Positions 54,488 to 64,000 are shown, numbered from the stretch's first letter. The stretch is 64,000 bases of DNA from CAWATZ01 sp963784995 (GCA_963784995.1 CAWATZ010000001.1:744001-808000); one strand, 5' to 3'. Notes: a model not told the origin generated them from the letters alone. Numbers and translations: made by a program.

Positions 54488-55027
54488 ATGAACCACGATC
54501 TCGAACCGTTCCGCGACTATCTGGCGCTGCTGGCCCGCTGGCAGCTGGCGCCGCACCTGCGCGGCAAGGTTGATCTGTCCGGCGTGGTGCAGCAGACGCT
54601 GCTGGAGGCCTACCAGGCGCTCGACCGCCTGCGGGATCAGCCGGAAGCAGCCCGGGCCGCCTGGCTGCGTCAGGCCCTGGCCAACAACCTCCGCGACGAG
54701 GTCCGCAAGCTCCACACGGCGGCACGCGACGTGGAGCGCGAGTGTTCGCTGGCGGCGCAGCTGGAGCAATCGTCGGTCCGGCTGGAGGCGTGGCTGGCCG
54801 CAGAGCAATCGTCGCCGAGCGGTCGGGCCGAGCGTCACGAGGACTTGCTGCGGCTGACGACGGCGCTGGCGGCCCTGCCGGAGGACCAGCGGCGGGCGAT
54901 CGAGCTGCACCACCTCCAGAGCCGGTCGCTGGCCGAGGTCGCGGCCGAGCTGGGTCGCAGCAAGGGAGCGGTGGCGCAACTGTTGTTCCGCGGACTGAAG
55001 AAACTGAGGGACTTGATGGGAGAATAG
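54488..55027 (+). CDS. ECF sigma factor (planctomycete TIGR02984-like)
   Basis: 179 residues from ATG 54488, with AGGTGG upstream. Region 2 is LRGKVDLSGVVQQTLLEAYQA and ARAAWLRQALANNLRDEVRK; region 4 is LPEDQRRAIELHHLQSRSL, then AEVAAELGRSKGAVAQLLFRG. This is a different ECF subtype from the four on the minus strand. The kinase gene starts four bases after the stop, so the two are co-transcribed and probably act together. Confidence 0.92.
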   Translation: MNHDLEPFRDYLALLARWQLAPHLRGKVDLSGVVQQTLLEAYQALDRLRDQPEAARAAWLRQALANNLRDEVRKLHTAARDVERECSLAAQLEQSSVRLEAWLAAEQSSPSGRAERHEDLLRLTTALAALPEDQRRAIELHHLQSRSLAEVAAELGRSKGAVAQLLFRGLKKLRDLMGE

Positions 55028-55031
55028 GGCC

Positions 55032-58000
55032 ATGTCCGAGCACGAGGAGCGGTTGCAGTCGATCCTGGTGGCGTACATCGAGACGGCGGAGGCCGGCCGG
55101 GCACCCGGCCGCGCCGAACTGCTGACCCAGTACCCCGAGTTCGCCTCCGAGCTGGCCGAGTTCCTCGACGGTCGCGAACGGATGCAACGGCTCGTGCCAC
55201 CGCCGCCAGCAGTCGGCGAGGCGGCGACGGTCGCCATCGGCGAGCCGGGACAGGCCGGGGCGCTGGGTTTGGTGCGTTACTTCGGGGACTACGAATTGCT
55301 CGAAGAAATCGCCCGGGGCGGCATGGGCGTCGTTTACTCCGCTCGGCAGATCAGCCTGGATCGGCCGGTGGCGCTGAAGATGATCCTGACAGGGCAGCTG
55401 GCCAGCGACAGCGACGTGCGTCGCTTCCGCCAGGAGGCCGAGGCGGCCGCCAACCTTGATCATCCGCACATCGTCCCCATTTACGAGGTCGGCGAACACA
55501 ACGGCCTGCACTTCTTCAGCATGAAGCGGCTGGCGGGCGGCCTCAACCACGCCCTGGACCGTTTCCGGGACGATCCCCGCGCGGCGGCGGAACTACTGGC
55601 GACGGTGGCGCGAGCGGTGCATCATGCCCACCAGCGCGGGCTACTGCATCGCGACCTGAAGCCGAGCAACATCCTGCTGGACGAGCGAGGCCAGCCGCAC
55701 GTCTGCGACTTCGGCCTGGCCAGGCGTATCCAGGGCGGCACGAGGCTGACGCTGACCGGGGCGGTCGTGGGGACAGCTGAATACATGGCGCCAGAGCAGG
55801 CCTCGGCGCGGAGAGTGCTGACAACGGCGGCAGACGTATACAGCCTGGGAGCGGTGCTGTACGCCCTGCTGCCGGGAGTCCCGCCCTTCCAGGGCGCCGG
55901 CGTGCTGGAGACGTTGCAGCAAGTGGTCGGCAGTGAACCGGTGCCGCCACGGCAGCGCAACCCTCGCATCCCGCGCGACGTGGAGGTGATCTGCCTCAAG
56001 TGTCTGCGCAAGGAGCCAGAGAAGCGTTACGGCAGTGCCGAGGCCCTGGCCGAAGACCTGGAGCGCTGGCTGCGGGGCGAGCCGATCGCGGCCCGGCCCG
56101 TGGGCCGCCTCGAGCGCAGCATCAAGTGGGTGCGGCGTAATCCCGTGCTGGCCGGGATGGCTGCCGCGGTGGTGCTGGCGCTGCTGGCCGGATCGGTGAT
56201 TTCAACGCTCTTCGGCATCCAGGCGCAGCGGCAGGCGGAGCGGGCGGAGCAGAACGCCAACAAGCTGGCAGCCGCCAACGACCAGCTGGAGCGGACGCTG
56301 GCCCGCAGCCTGCTCCGCCCTTTGGCGTCGCAGGGGCTGACGCAGCAGGTGGCCGAGCCGGAGTGGGATGCGTTGTGGGAGCTGGCGCTCAATCGCCGGG
56401 GCCGGTTGGGCTTGCGCTTCGTGGAGGAAGCGTCGCGGACGCCCCTCCCCAGCCGGCAACTGCGCGACCGGGCAGCTCTGGCGCTGTCGGTGGCCGTGGG
56501 GCTGGATTCGGAGCGGCGTTCCGAGGTCGAGGCGGTGCTGCTGGCTCGGATGGAGGACCCGGAACTCGGCGAGGAGCAGAAGACCGACCTGGCAATGGCG
56601 GCAGCCGCGTGGGATGGCCTGAGCAGCGCCGGAGCGGTCGGGACGGCGCAGCAGCTCATTCGGGCCATGCGGAGTGCTCGGAGTCATGGCCCGCCCAATG
56701 CGTTCGATCCGTACTCGGAGCAAGAGACCCTGGGCGATCGCCGGCATCTGGCTCTGGTCCTGGGGACGGTGCGCGCACCGCCTGAACGCCCGGGAGGCTG
56801 CACGGGTAGCTCTCAGCCTCCTCCAGGCGATGAAGGACACCCGGGACCCAGGCGCCCAGGAGTGGTTTCTCCAGGGACTGGGGGCGCTGGCGGACCGGAT
56901 GGACGGCACCGAGGGCGCGGCCCTCTTCGTCGGGGCCCTGAAGGACGTCAGGGGCGTTGCTGCCCTGGGGTCGTGGTCCCGGAATCTGTCAGCCGTGGCA
57001 TCCCGCCTGGACAACAGGGAGGCCGCGACGCTCGCTGCCACACTCGTGCAGCTCATGAATGACAGACCATCGCCACGCAGGCCGTTGCCAGCCTCGTCCG
57101 GCTGACAAAGGACCCCAAGGCCCCCAATGACTTCTGCTGGCCGCAAGTCCTCTCGGCGGTCCTGCCCCGCCTGGAAACCGAAGACGCGACGCAGGCCAGT
57201 CGTACCCTCGTCCAGGCGATCAAGGACGCCAGGGACCAAAGCGCCCTGGAGTGGCTGCTGCAGGGGCTGGCAGTGTTGGCGGGCCGCCTGGACGCCAGGG
57301 AGGCCGCGACCGCCCTTGTCCCGCTTGTGAAGGACGCCAGGGAACACAAGACCTTTTATTCGCTGGCGCCGGCGCTGTCGGCGCTGGTCGCCCGGCTGGA
57401 ACCCCGGGACGGGGCGGCCCTCATCGTCGGGGCCATGAAGGACACGCAGGCCCCCACGGCCTTGCAGCACCTTGCACAGGCCCTGTCGGCGGTGGCGGCC
57501 CGCCTGGACGCCCGGGATGCCCGCCAGGACGCGAACGTCCTGGTCCAGACCATGAAGGACACCAGGGATTCCCTGGCCACGCACTGGCTGACGCAGGGTC
57601 TGGCGGCCCTGGCGCCCCGCCTGGAACCCAGGGACGCCGCCCAGATCGCGACGGCTCTCGTCGGGACCATGAAGGACGTCCGAGACCCCAACGCCCTGAG
57701 TGCGCTGATCCCGGGTTTGTCGGCGCTGGCCAGCCGTCTGGAACCCAGGGACGCCGGGTCAATCGCAACCGCCCTCGTCGGGGTCATGAAGTACGTGCGA
57801 GACCCCAACGCGCTGAGTTCGCTGGCGGCGATCCTGTCGGGGATCGCGACCCGCATGGAACCCAGGGACGGCAGTACCCTCCTCGTCGGGGTCATGAAGG
57901 ACACGCGGGACCCCCAGCGCCTTGCAGCAGCTGGCACACGGTTTGGCGGCAGTGCTGTCCGCCGTTCCTGCCGCGAAAATCCCTACCCGTTCCGTCACCG

Positions 58001-58308
58001 CCGCCTCGGCTGTGGCCCTGCCGGCCGGGACCGGCTCTCCGCTCAGCGCCCTCGCCTTCCTCCTTTCCCCAAACGACCCTGCGCCCGACTACCCGCCCAC
58101 ACAGCAGTTGGTCGAGCTGCTGAAGATGCCGACCTGCGTCGGCCAGGCCCAGCGCATCGTCCTCGACCACCTCGGCAAGCGCTATCACCGCACGTTCACC
58201 GGTCCCTGGGAATTCGTGGGGTTCGCCCGGGAGCAGGATCTCGACCTCGACTTCACGACGCCGCCGCAACAGCCCGAAAATGCTTGGAAGGAGGCAGGGA
58301 AACCGTGA
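55032..58308 (+). CDS. Ser/Thr protein kinase with tandem ~38-residue repeats, three frameshifts
   Basis: The first frame, from ATG 55032, gives a complete kinase domain: GRGGMGVV, the VALKM lysine, HRDLKPSNI, DFGLA, GTAEYMAPEQ. It also gives one membrane helix (AAAVVLALLAGSVISTLFG) and a coil. After about 56770 the reading continues in a second frame (HRLNAREAARVALSLLQAMK), after about 57065 in a third (VASLVRLTKDPKA...), and after about 57925 in a fourth, ending at 58308. Together these encode about ten helical repeats of the type LAALAPRLEPRDAAQIATAL-VGTMKDVRDPNAL. The C-terminus (PTCVGQAQRIVLDHLGKRYHR) is non-repetitive. I regard it as one long gene with indels. Confidence 0.75.
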
Positions 58309-58461
58309 CAATAGCGAACAGCGGCTCGGGAGGAGGTGCGTCTCGGGGCCGCCCACTGGCCCTTCCGGGTGAACTTGCAGTACGCCGGCCGTGTCCTCCT
58401 CTGGTGACGGCCCAGGGGCCTTTGGGTTTGGCACCATCACAGACGGACGAGGGAACGTGCC

Positions 58462-59921
58462 ATGAGCCTCGAAGACGTATTTGTCCGAGACGTGCTGGAC
58501 AACCCCGAGGACGATGCCGTTCGCCTCATCTGCGCCGACTGGCTGACCGACCAAATCGCACCCGAGAAGGCGGCCCGCGGCGACTTCATCCACCTGCAGT
58601 GCCAGCGTACACGCTTGCCCGCCGACGACCCCGAAGCCAGCGACATGCTGGCCGCCGAGCGCGACTTGCTGGCCGAGTATCAGGCGGACTGGGTGGGCAG
58701 CCTGGCCGACGAGGTGGAGCGCTTCGAGTTTCGCCGCGGTTTCGTCGAAGGGGTCACGCTTGCCGCTGCTGCCTTTCTTGCCCGGACCGAAGAACTGTTC
58801 GCGCTGGGGCCCATTCGCCAGGTCAATCTGCGCCAGGCCAGTTCGGTGCTGGGTCTGCTGGCCCGCTGCGAGCGCCTGGCCTCGGTGACTTCCCTGGGGT
58901 TGCGCGAAAACGGTCTGACCGGCGGAGCGCTTCGCGAGCTGGTCGCCTCTCATCGCCTCCAGCGGTTGACCGAGCTGGACCTGAGCCGCAATCCGCTGGG
59001 CAGTGCGGGCCTGCAAGACCTGGCCGGCCACGAAGCCTTGCACGCTCTCAAGTCCCTTCGTCTCAACGAGTGCGCGCTTGACCCGGCCGGCGTCCGGGCG
59101 CTTTGCCGCGGTCGGTCGCGCAACCTGGCTCAAACGGAGCATGGCCTGGGGTCTCGCCTTTCGACTCTGCATCTGGCCGGGAATGCACTGGGCCCCGAGG
59201 GAGCGCGGATCCTGAGAGATGAGTTGTGGGGGACGATCACCGATCTGGACCTGAGCCGCAACAACCTTGGGGTCAGCGGGCTGGACGCTGTCCTCGGAGA
59301 GCGCCCGCTGAGGTGGTACACACGCCTGGTTGGATCGCTGAAGCGCCTCAATCTCTCGGGCAATGACATCGCCCCGTCCGGGGCCGAGATGCTGGCCCAC
59401 TGTAACCACCTGCGCTACCTGACCAGCCTGACGCTGAACCACAACGGTCTCGGCGACGACGGGGCGGATGCGCTGGTCCCTGGATACCACTCCTTGATAT
59501 TCGAGAAGCTAGGCGAGTTGTCGCTGGCCGGCAACGGCATTGGCCCCGCGGGGATGAAGGCGCTCCTCGAGCTTCGTTGTTTGCCTCATCTCACTCGCCT
59601 GAACCTCGACAACAATTTGCTCGGTGCCGATGGAGTCGAGCTGCTTGCTTGCTGTCCGGAGCTGAGCGGCTTGACCAGCCTCAACCTCGGCCGCAATCGG
59701 CTGGGGCCGGCGGGAGTGGAAAACCTGCTGCGTTCGCCACACCTGACAAAGCTGAGGCGCCTCGACGTGAGCGGTAACGGCATCGGCGAACGCGGCGTCC
59801 GGCGCTTCTGAAAGCGCCCAACCGCGCTGGTCTGGCTGAACTGCAGGTCAGCGGCAATCGGCTGAACGAGGAGCAAGTGCGCCGACTGCGAGCCAGCTTT
59901 GGGGCCCGACTGCGAGCGTAG
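58462..59921 (+). CDS. TIGR02996-domain leucine-rich-repeat protein, frameshift near the end
   Basis: About 486 residues. The N-terminal TIGR02996 domain has DNPEDDAVRLICADWLTDQ. At least ten LRRs of the bacterial GALA/RNase-inhibitor type follow (LTELDLSRNPLGSAGLQDL, LTSLTLNHNGLGDDGADAL, LTRLNLDNNLLGADGVELL). The original frame stops at 59811 just after GVRRF. Inserting one G near 59806 continues LLKAPNRAGLAELQVSGNRL (one more repeat) and ends at TAG 59921. Cytosolic, probably a protein-interaction scaffold. It lies 153 bases after the kinase gene. Confidence 0.82.
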
Positions 59922-59934
59922 GAGCGCGAGCAGA

Positions 59935-60010
59935 AAAGGCGAGCGGCGCGGCGTCAGCCCGCCGGTAGCAACCCCATTACCGGCGGGCTGACGCCGCGCC
60001 GCTCGCCTTT
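59935..60010. terminator. Bidirectional hairpin with 33-bp perfect arms
   Basis: Arms 59935-59967 and 59978-60010 are exact reverse complements flanked by A- and T-runs (AAAGGCGAGCGGCGC inward), with a ten-base loop. It lies between the convergent LRR and PD40 genes and could terminate both. The length is also typical of repetitive extragenic palindromes. Confidence 0.75.
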
Positions 60011-60022
60011 CGGGCAGTGTCT

Positions 60023-61819
60023 CTAATACTCTCCTTTTTCCGCCTTGTTGCCTGTGGTCGCAGGTTTGATCGTGGTAACTGGCCCCCAGGCGGGCGTGCC
60101 CTCTTCAAAGCCGTTGTGGGTCAGCCGCACCAGCCCGGTCCCATCGGGCCGGACAATGAACAGGTCGCCATACGGTTGCGGTTGACGCGGCAAGGTGATT
60201 TCCTCCGCCGACAGGCCGGCCCGCTGGCTGGTAAAGACCAGCCACTTGCCGTCCGGCGAGAAGTGCGGGTGATTGTGCCGGCCGCCGCCCGAGATCACTT
60301 CCTTCAGGCCGGTGCCGTCCGGACGCACCATCCAGACGCCAAAGTTGCCGCCCCGGTCGCTGGCGAAGACAATCCAGTCTCCCTTTGGAGACCAGTCGGC
60401 CATGGTGTCGGTCCACTTGCCCTCGGTCAGCCGACGCACTCCGGAACCGTCGCGGTTCATGACGTACAGGTTCTTGGAGCCGTCCCGTCCGGAACGAAAG
60501 ACGATCTGCTTGCCGTCCGGCGCGAACGACGGGAAGCCGTTGTTGCCCGTGTCGGGGGTCAGGGCACGCTTCTCGGTCCCATCGGGGCGGATCGTATAAA
60601 CGTTGACCGCGTCCTTGGGTGAGCCGAAGACGACACCGTGCGAGAACGCGATCAGGTCGCCGCTGTGGGCCCAGGAGACGCTGAAGAGCGTTCGCGGTTT
60701 GCCGGTGAACAGCGTTTTGCGATCCGTGCCATCCAGGTTCATCACGTCCAGCTGGGCGAAGCTGCCTCCGGTCAGGGTCAGGCGCTTGCCGTCCGGGGCG
60801 AAGGCAGGGAACGCCCCGGCCAGGCGGAACAGACGCAAGTCGGTCCCCGGCGGAGTGCCCCAGACCTCGACGTTGGGCACGGGGCTGGACGTGGAGCGGT
60901 GGTAGACGACGGACCGGCCGTCCGGCGCGATCGACGGGTTCCAGTGATCGGTGGCGTCGCTGGTGACGGCGGAGAGCTGTTTTGTCTGCAAGTCGAGCAG
61001 TTCGATCTGCCGATGCTGGCCGCGCTGGACCGCGACGACCAGCCGTTTGCCGTCCGCGCAGGCTCGCGGAGTGCAGACGTCCAGGTCAGCAGGGGTGAGC
61101 CGTACCAGTCCTGTCCCATCCAGGCGCACGCGCCAGATGCCCCAGTGCCCGTCACGGCGATGGAAAAAGAGACTGGCCCCGTCGGCGGCAAAACTGGGCC
61201 AGCCGCCGTTCTTGACCACGAGCCGCCGGCCGCTCCCGTCCGGCTTCATCACGTACAGGTCAGTCCCGCCCGGAGTCCCGCTGCCGGACGCGCAGGCAAT
61301 CAGGTCCCCTTTCGGCGACCAGCAGGCAGAGTAATCGGCCGCGTCGGCTGGCGAAATCCGACGCACTTCCGAGCCATCGGCGTTTCTCAGGTAGACGGCA
61401 TTCCAGGCTTGCCCGGGTTTCTTCGCCGGCTGGCGGGTGCTGACAAAGGCCAGACGCTTGCCGTCCGGGGACCAGCAGGGATGATCGTCCAGGGCGAACT
61501 CGTTCGTCAGCCGACGCAAGCCTTTGCCATCCGTGCCCATCACGTAAAGTTCCATGTTGCCGTCGCGCTCGGAAACAAAAGCGATTTGCGATCCATCAGG
61601 AGAGAAGGCGGCGTTGTAGTCGAGAGCAGGATGAGTGGTGAGCGGCCGGCTCTGTCGCGTCTGAAGATCGGTGAGATAGACGTCCCAGCCGCGCGGGGCC
61701 AGCGAGGAAAAGGCGATGACGCCGGCGGGCCGGTCCGGTTTCGGCGTTTCAGGCCGGTCAGCCGCCAAAAACAGCGGCAACGCAAGCAAGAGGGTGAGGA
61801 GGTGAAATCGCGGACGCAT
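60023..61819 (-). CDS. Secreted TolB-like PD40 beta-propeller protein
   Basis: 598 residues from ATG 61819, behind GGGAGG. A signal peptide (LLTLLLALPLFLAAD) precedes at least eleven PD40/WD40-like units (AAFSPDGSQIAFVSERDGNM, CWSPDGKRLAFVSTR, FPSFAPDGKQIVFRSGRDGS, ADWSPKGDWIVFASDRGG, HFSPDGKWLVFTSQR). The number of units would allow two propellers. It resembles TolB-type periplasmic propellers but has no TolB N-terminal domain. Function unknown. Confidence 0.88.
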   Translation of the reverse strand: MRPRFHLLTLLLALPLFLAADRPETPKPDRPAGVIAFSSLAPRGWDVYLTDLQTRQSRPLTTHPALDYNAAFSPDGSQIAFVSERDGNMELYVMGTDGKGLRRLTNEFALDDHPCWSPDGKRLAFVSTRQPAKKPGQAWNAVYLRNADGSEVRRISPADAADYSACWSPKGDLIACASGSGTPGGTDLYVMKPDGSGRRLVVKNGGWPSFAADGASLFFHRRDGHWGIWRVRLDGTGLVRLTPADLDVCTPRACADGKRLVVAVQRGQHRQIELLDLQTKQLSAVTSDATDHWNPSIAPDGRSVVYHRSTSSPVPNVEVWGTPPGTDLRLFRLAGAFPAFAPDGKRLTLTGGSFAQLDVMNLDGTDRKTLFTGKPRTLFSVSWAHSGDLIAFSHGVVFGSPKDAVNVYTIRPDGTEKRALTPDTGNNGFPSFAPDGKQIVFRSGRDGSKNLYVMNRDGSGVRRLTEGKWTDTMADWSPKGDWIVFASDRGGNFGVWMVRPDGTGLKEVISGGGRHNHPHFSPDGKWLVFTSQRAGLSAEEITLPRQPQPYGDLFIVRPDGTGLVRLTHNGFEEGTPAWGPVTTIKPATTGNKAEKGEY

Positions 61820-61950
61820 GGAATCCTCCCTTCGGAACTGGAGAGTCGGTCATGGGGTCAGGAGATCGTCCGGAGGCATGTTACCACAAAGACAGCAGAA
61901 GGGAACCGAGTTCGCCTGGCAACTCGTACCCGAATTGGCTGGTGATCTCC

Positions 61951-61976
61951 TTGACGGGAAGAAGGCGCGATATAAT
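61951..61976 (+). promoter_or_regulatory. Possible sigma70-like promoter before cassette 2
   Basis: TTGACG (61951-61956) and TATAAT (61971-61976) are separated by 14 bases, shorter than the usual 17. The TATAAT is perfect and stands out in GC-rich DNA. The cassette 1 counterpart also has TATAAT (44278-44283) upstream of its first gene. Confidence 0.4.
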
Positions 61977-62028
61977 GCCTGGAGTGTGGAACGCGGCTGC
62001 TGACGATTGTGACCAGGCGTGCGAGCAG

Positions 62029-62498
62029 ATGTCCAGGGAAGACATTGGAGAGCGGGGTCAGTGGCTCTTCTGCTATTTGATGACCGAACTGTGTGGGCGT
62101 GACGATCCTTATTTCCGCCCACGCTTCTCGGTGACAAATACCCGACATTCGACTGCATTGTCGAACTGGTCGATCATCCCGCTTACTACTTCTTCGTTCA
62201 GGTGAGAGGAACGACCCAGGGCTACACGAAGGACCCTGTCCGCCTGAAGGTTCAGGTTTCCCAGGAAGACATCGACCGGATGGTTGCTTGTCCGGCACCG
62301 TGCTACGTCGTCGGCATCGACGTGCAGACAATCGGGGTCGGCTTCCTTCTCTCCGTGAACGAGCCCCGAGGCCCCGTGGCGAGTTTGACAACGGCCTTCC
62401 GTATCGATTGCGACACGCTGCGTCAGCTGGCGGAGGAAGTTCATGCGTTTTGGGCGAGCCGCAACATGGTCCTTCGCGGCTCGCGTTTTCGGGAATAG
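62029..62498 (+). CDS. DUF4365/PD-(D/E)xK-like protein, first gene of cassette 2, one frameshift
   Basis: Starts at ATG 62029 (MSREDIGERGQWLFCYLMTE), aligned with the GTG start of the gene at 44434. After FRPRF the frame breaks near 62130; adding one C gives LGDKYPTFDCIVELV, matching the paralogue, and the second frame runs FFVQVRGTTQGYTKD, then VSQEDIDRMVACPAPCYVVG, to the stop at 62498. The motif D...QVR replaces the paralogue's QVK, so the lysine is conservatively changed. The C-terminal LAEEVHAFWASRNMVLRGS is conserved. It is followed nine bases later by the partner gene. Confidence 0.62.
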
Positions 62499-62507
62499 GA
62501 GCAAGGC

Positions 62508-62969
62508 ATGCCAAACGAGAAAGCACCTTGGTTCGTGATTGACCGGAGTGAGGCCCTTGCCGGTTTGCTTCTGACCTCTCGGAAAGACATCCGAATCGTT
62601 CGCGAAACAAAGCGGGATGACGGCGTCGATTTTTATCTGACCATCGACGAGGGAGAGCCTCTGGCGACCCGAATGTTCGTGGTTCAGGTGAAGGGCACGA
62701 CAGCATCGGACAAGAGCGAGTGGCTGAAGGGCAACGGCGAAATCTTCCAGCCCCGTTCCAGCACCGTGTTTCTTCCCGTTTGCATCGTTGTCGTCAACGT
62801 CCGAGACAACCGTGCCTCGTACACCTGGATGGCCGAACCCCTTGTCGAGGAGCAGAGCGCGAAACTGCGCTTTCCCACCCAGGCGGAATTCCACGACCTC
62901 AATCCTTCAGCCGTGAACGAGATCGTAGCCCGCGTGAAGGCCTGGTACGAGGCCTCTCTCGACCATTGA
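62508..62969 (+). CDS. DUF4365-like partner protein, second gene of cassette 2 (intact)
   Basis: 153 residues from ATG 62508, with GGAGC upstream. DDGVDFYLTI (Asp41) then MFVVQVKGTT (Gln60-Val-Lys62) is a full D...QxK nuclease-like arrangement. FLPVCIVVVNVRDNRASYTW is the following strand pair, and VNEIVARVKAWYEASL the C-terminal helix. This is the intact form of the gene at 44923-45410. The two-gene order, spacing and paralogy at both loci support a functional pair. Role unknown. Confidence 0.68.
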   Translation: MPNEKAPWFVIDRSEALAGLLLTSRKDIRIVRETKRDDGVDFYLTIDEGEPLATRMFVVQVKGTTASDKSEWLKGNGEIFQPRSSTVFLPVCIVVVNVRDNRASYTWMAEPLVEEQSAKLRFPTQAEFHDLNPSAVNEIVARVKAWYEASLDH

Positions 62970-63120
62970 GGCCAGCGTCAAACGGATTCCTCCCGTCCAA
63001 TCGGTACTGCACAAACTCGGTCCCAGGTGTCCGCGTAATCCGAATTGCTCGCTGCTCATTTCCACAAACGCCGCCGGATGGTAGATTGAGACAGACCCCA
63101 CTCACCCGGAGGCAATGCTC

Positions 63121-63522
63121 ATGAACCGAACGTGGACCCTCATCGGACTGCTCCTTGGTCTTGTCCTCTCGGCCCCTGTCCAGGCGGACGACCAGGCCCG
63201 CGCCAACGCTCAGGGCCGGCTCGAAGCGGCTCGCCAGGTCTACGCGGGAATCATCAAGAATTATGAGGCCGGCCAGGTCGGTCTGGATTTTGAGAAGCTG
63301 TACTGGTGGTCGCGACGCTGGCGGGAGGCGCAGCACGACCTCAGCGATAAGAAGGAAGACCGGATCGCGGCCGCGCAAGCTCACCTGGAGCGGATGCGGA
63401 AACTGGAGGGGTGGGTCAAGGAATCTCGGAAAAAAGGCTTTCTCACTCTGGTCGAGGTCGCGGCTCAGGAGTTCTATCGGCTGGAAGCGGAGCAGTGGCT
63501 GGCGCGGGAGAAAGGCAAATGA
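63121..63522 (+). CDS. Small exported helical protein, unknown function
   Basis: 133 residues from ATG 63121, where GGAGG is eight bases upstream; the ATG at 63115 is too close to it. A signal peptide (WTLIGLLLGLVLSAPVQA, cut before DDQ) is followed by a highly charged, probably all-helical body rich in Lys/Arg/Glu. No recognised domain. Likely periplasmic or surface. Confidence 0.7.
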   Translation: MNRTWTLIGLLLGLVLSAPVQADDQARANAQGRLEAARQVYAGIIKNYEAGQVGLDFEKLYWWSRRWREAQHDLSDKKEDRIAAAQAHLERMRKLEGWVKESRKKGFLTLVEVAAQEFYRLEAEQWLAREKGK

Positions 63523-63635
63523 GGGGCCAGCCATTTCAGACGGACAGCGTTGACTGTCTGCTCCGCGAGCACGTAAAATGAGGTGAATGCAAGAACCGTG
63601 CAGCCATCCTGCGCCCGCCAGGGGAGGAAGTCAAC

Positions 63636-63857
63636 ATGTTCCGCTGGCTCCAAACCATCTTTGCCCGAAGGCCGTACCGCACGGCCGAGCCCTGGGAAAC
63701 CCCGCCGGAGGTCCGAACGCGACTGCGGTGCAGAAGCGCCGGCATCAACCCCACAACGCTTCAGGAGCCCCAGGACGGCAAGGCGGACGTACTGCCCAGC
63801 CCACCTGCTCTCGAAGCCCGTCCGCCAAGTGATTCGGTAGAAACCACCTCCTCGTGA
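63636..63857 (+). CDS. Small hypothetical protein
   Basis: 73 residues from ATG 63636, with GGGAGGAAG upstream. Pro-rich with a positively charged N-terminus; no family recognised. Support comes from the strong ribosome-binding site and its place just before another possible gene. Confidence 0.4.
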   Translation: MFRWLQTIFARRPYRTAEPWETPPEVRTRLRCRSAGINPTTLQEPQDGKADVLPSPPALEARPPSDSVETTSS

Positions 63858-63865
63858 GGCTAGCC

Positions 63866-64000
63866 GTGAAGGTCCCGCTCGGCGGCAAAGGTGGGCTGAT
63901 CCTGCTCTCGACAGACGTGAACGCCACGGTGGGCAAAGGAATCCGCAGTTGGCTTGCCGCGAAGTTGCGAACCTCCTGGCAGCGCCGAAGGAGGGACCAT
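63866..64000 (+). CDS. Possible partial hypothetical protein at window end
   Basis: An open frame from GTG 63866 to the window edge (45 codons; KVPLGGKGGLILLSTDVNAT), with GAGG upstream and eight bases after the previous stop. Too short to name. Confidence 0.25.
   Translation, partial: MKVPLGGKGGLILLSTDVNATVGKGIRSWLAAKLRTSWQRRRRDH

Noticed and set aside
1..64000. tRNA or rRNA genes
   Set aside because: None recognised on either strand by eye; a tRNAscan-SE/Infernal run would be needed to exclude short ones.

Overview
This window looks like chromosomal DNA from a planctomycete, most probably in or near the family Gemmataceae. The evidence is the high GC content, the five ECF sigma factor/Ser-Thr kinase (ECF-STK) loci, a TIGR02996-plus-leucine-rich-repeat protein, a DUF1501 protein with a Tat-type RRSFLK signal, CSLREA-type beta-helix proteins carrying LE-x-R-x-VPA N-termini, WD40 and CRTAC1-like propeller proteins, and several palindromic intergenic repeats. 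I saw no rRNA or tRNA genes, phage genes, CRISPR array or replication origin. The assignment rests on gene content alone.

Layout. From 1 to 26.3 kb almost everything is on the minus strand. Four ECF sigma factors (1495-2058, 7539-8135, 14746-15288, 25684-26250) each precede a kinase. The kinase tails differ: a truncated kinase at the window edge, a kinase plus beta-helix, a kinase with 14 WD40 repeats, and a kinase with a TPR-like tail. Interleaved are four CSLREA/beta-helix surface proteins and a 1452-residue trypsin-like adhesin (17864-22222). All five of these exported proteins are preceded by the same structured leader, with two long hairpins and a small hairpin around the Shine-Dalgarno. 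Genes 1495-4603 and 7539-11077 form a duplicated module of two CSLREA genes and one ECF gene. From 26.3 to 33.8 kb come an RraA-family protein, a YhaM-like exonuclease, a glucoamylase-family protein, a KGG stress protein beside a YciF remnant, and an ABC exporter. From 33.9 to 35.8 kb there is a cytosolic-looking subtilase with a possible inhibitor partner. From 36.4 to 44.2 kb lie mostly housekeeping and metabolic genes (uronate isomerase, TlpA-like lipoprotein, DksA-like, lspA, ybeY, parA-like, a 2-hydroxyacid dehydrogenase, an alpha/beta hydrolase). At 44.4-45.4 kb and again at 62.0-63.0 kb sits a two-gene cassette of small DUF4365/PD-(D/E)xK-like proteins. Between the two cassettes are secreted propeller and beta-helix proteins, a xylose-isomerase-like TIM barrel, a DUF1501 protein, a deleted sulfite-oxidase-like gene, a DUF202 protein, a fifth ECF-STK pair (54488-58308) and an LRR protein.

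Functioning. The ECF-STK pairs probably couple extracytoplasmic or intracellular cues to transcription. The kinases carry propeller, beta-helix, TPR or tandem-repeat output or sensor tails after a transmembrane segment. The shared leader suggests that the exported proteins are co-regulated post-transcriptionally.

Quality caveat. At least ten otherwise intact genes carry single small frameshifts, one of them in a run of seven Gs. Either the assembly has indel errors or the region is decaying. I give full inferred gene spans and state where each break lies.
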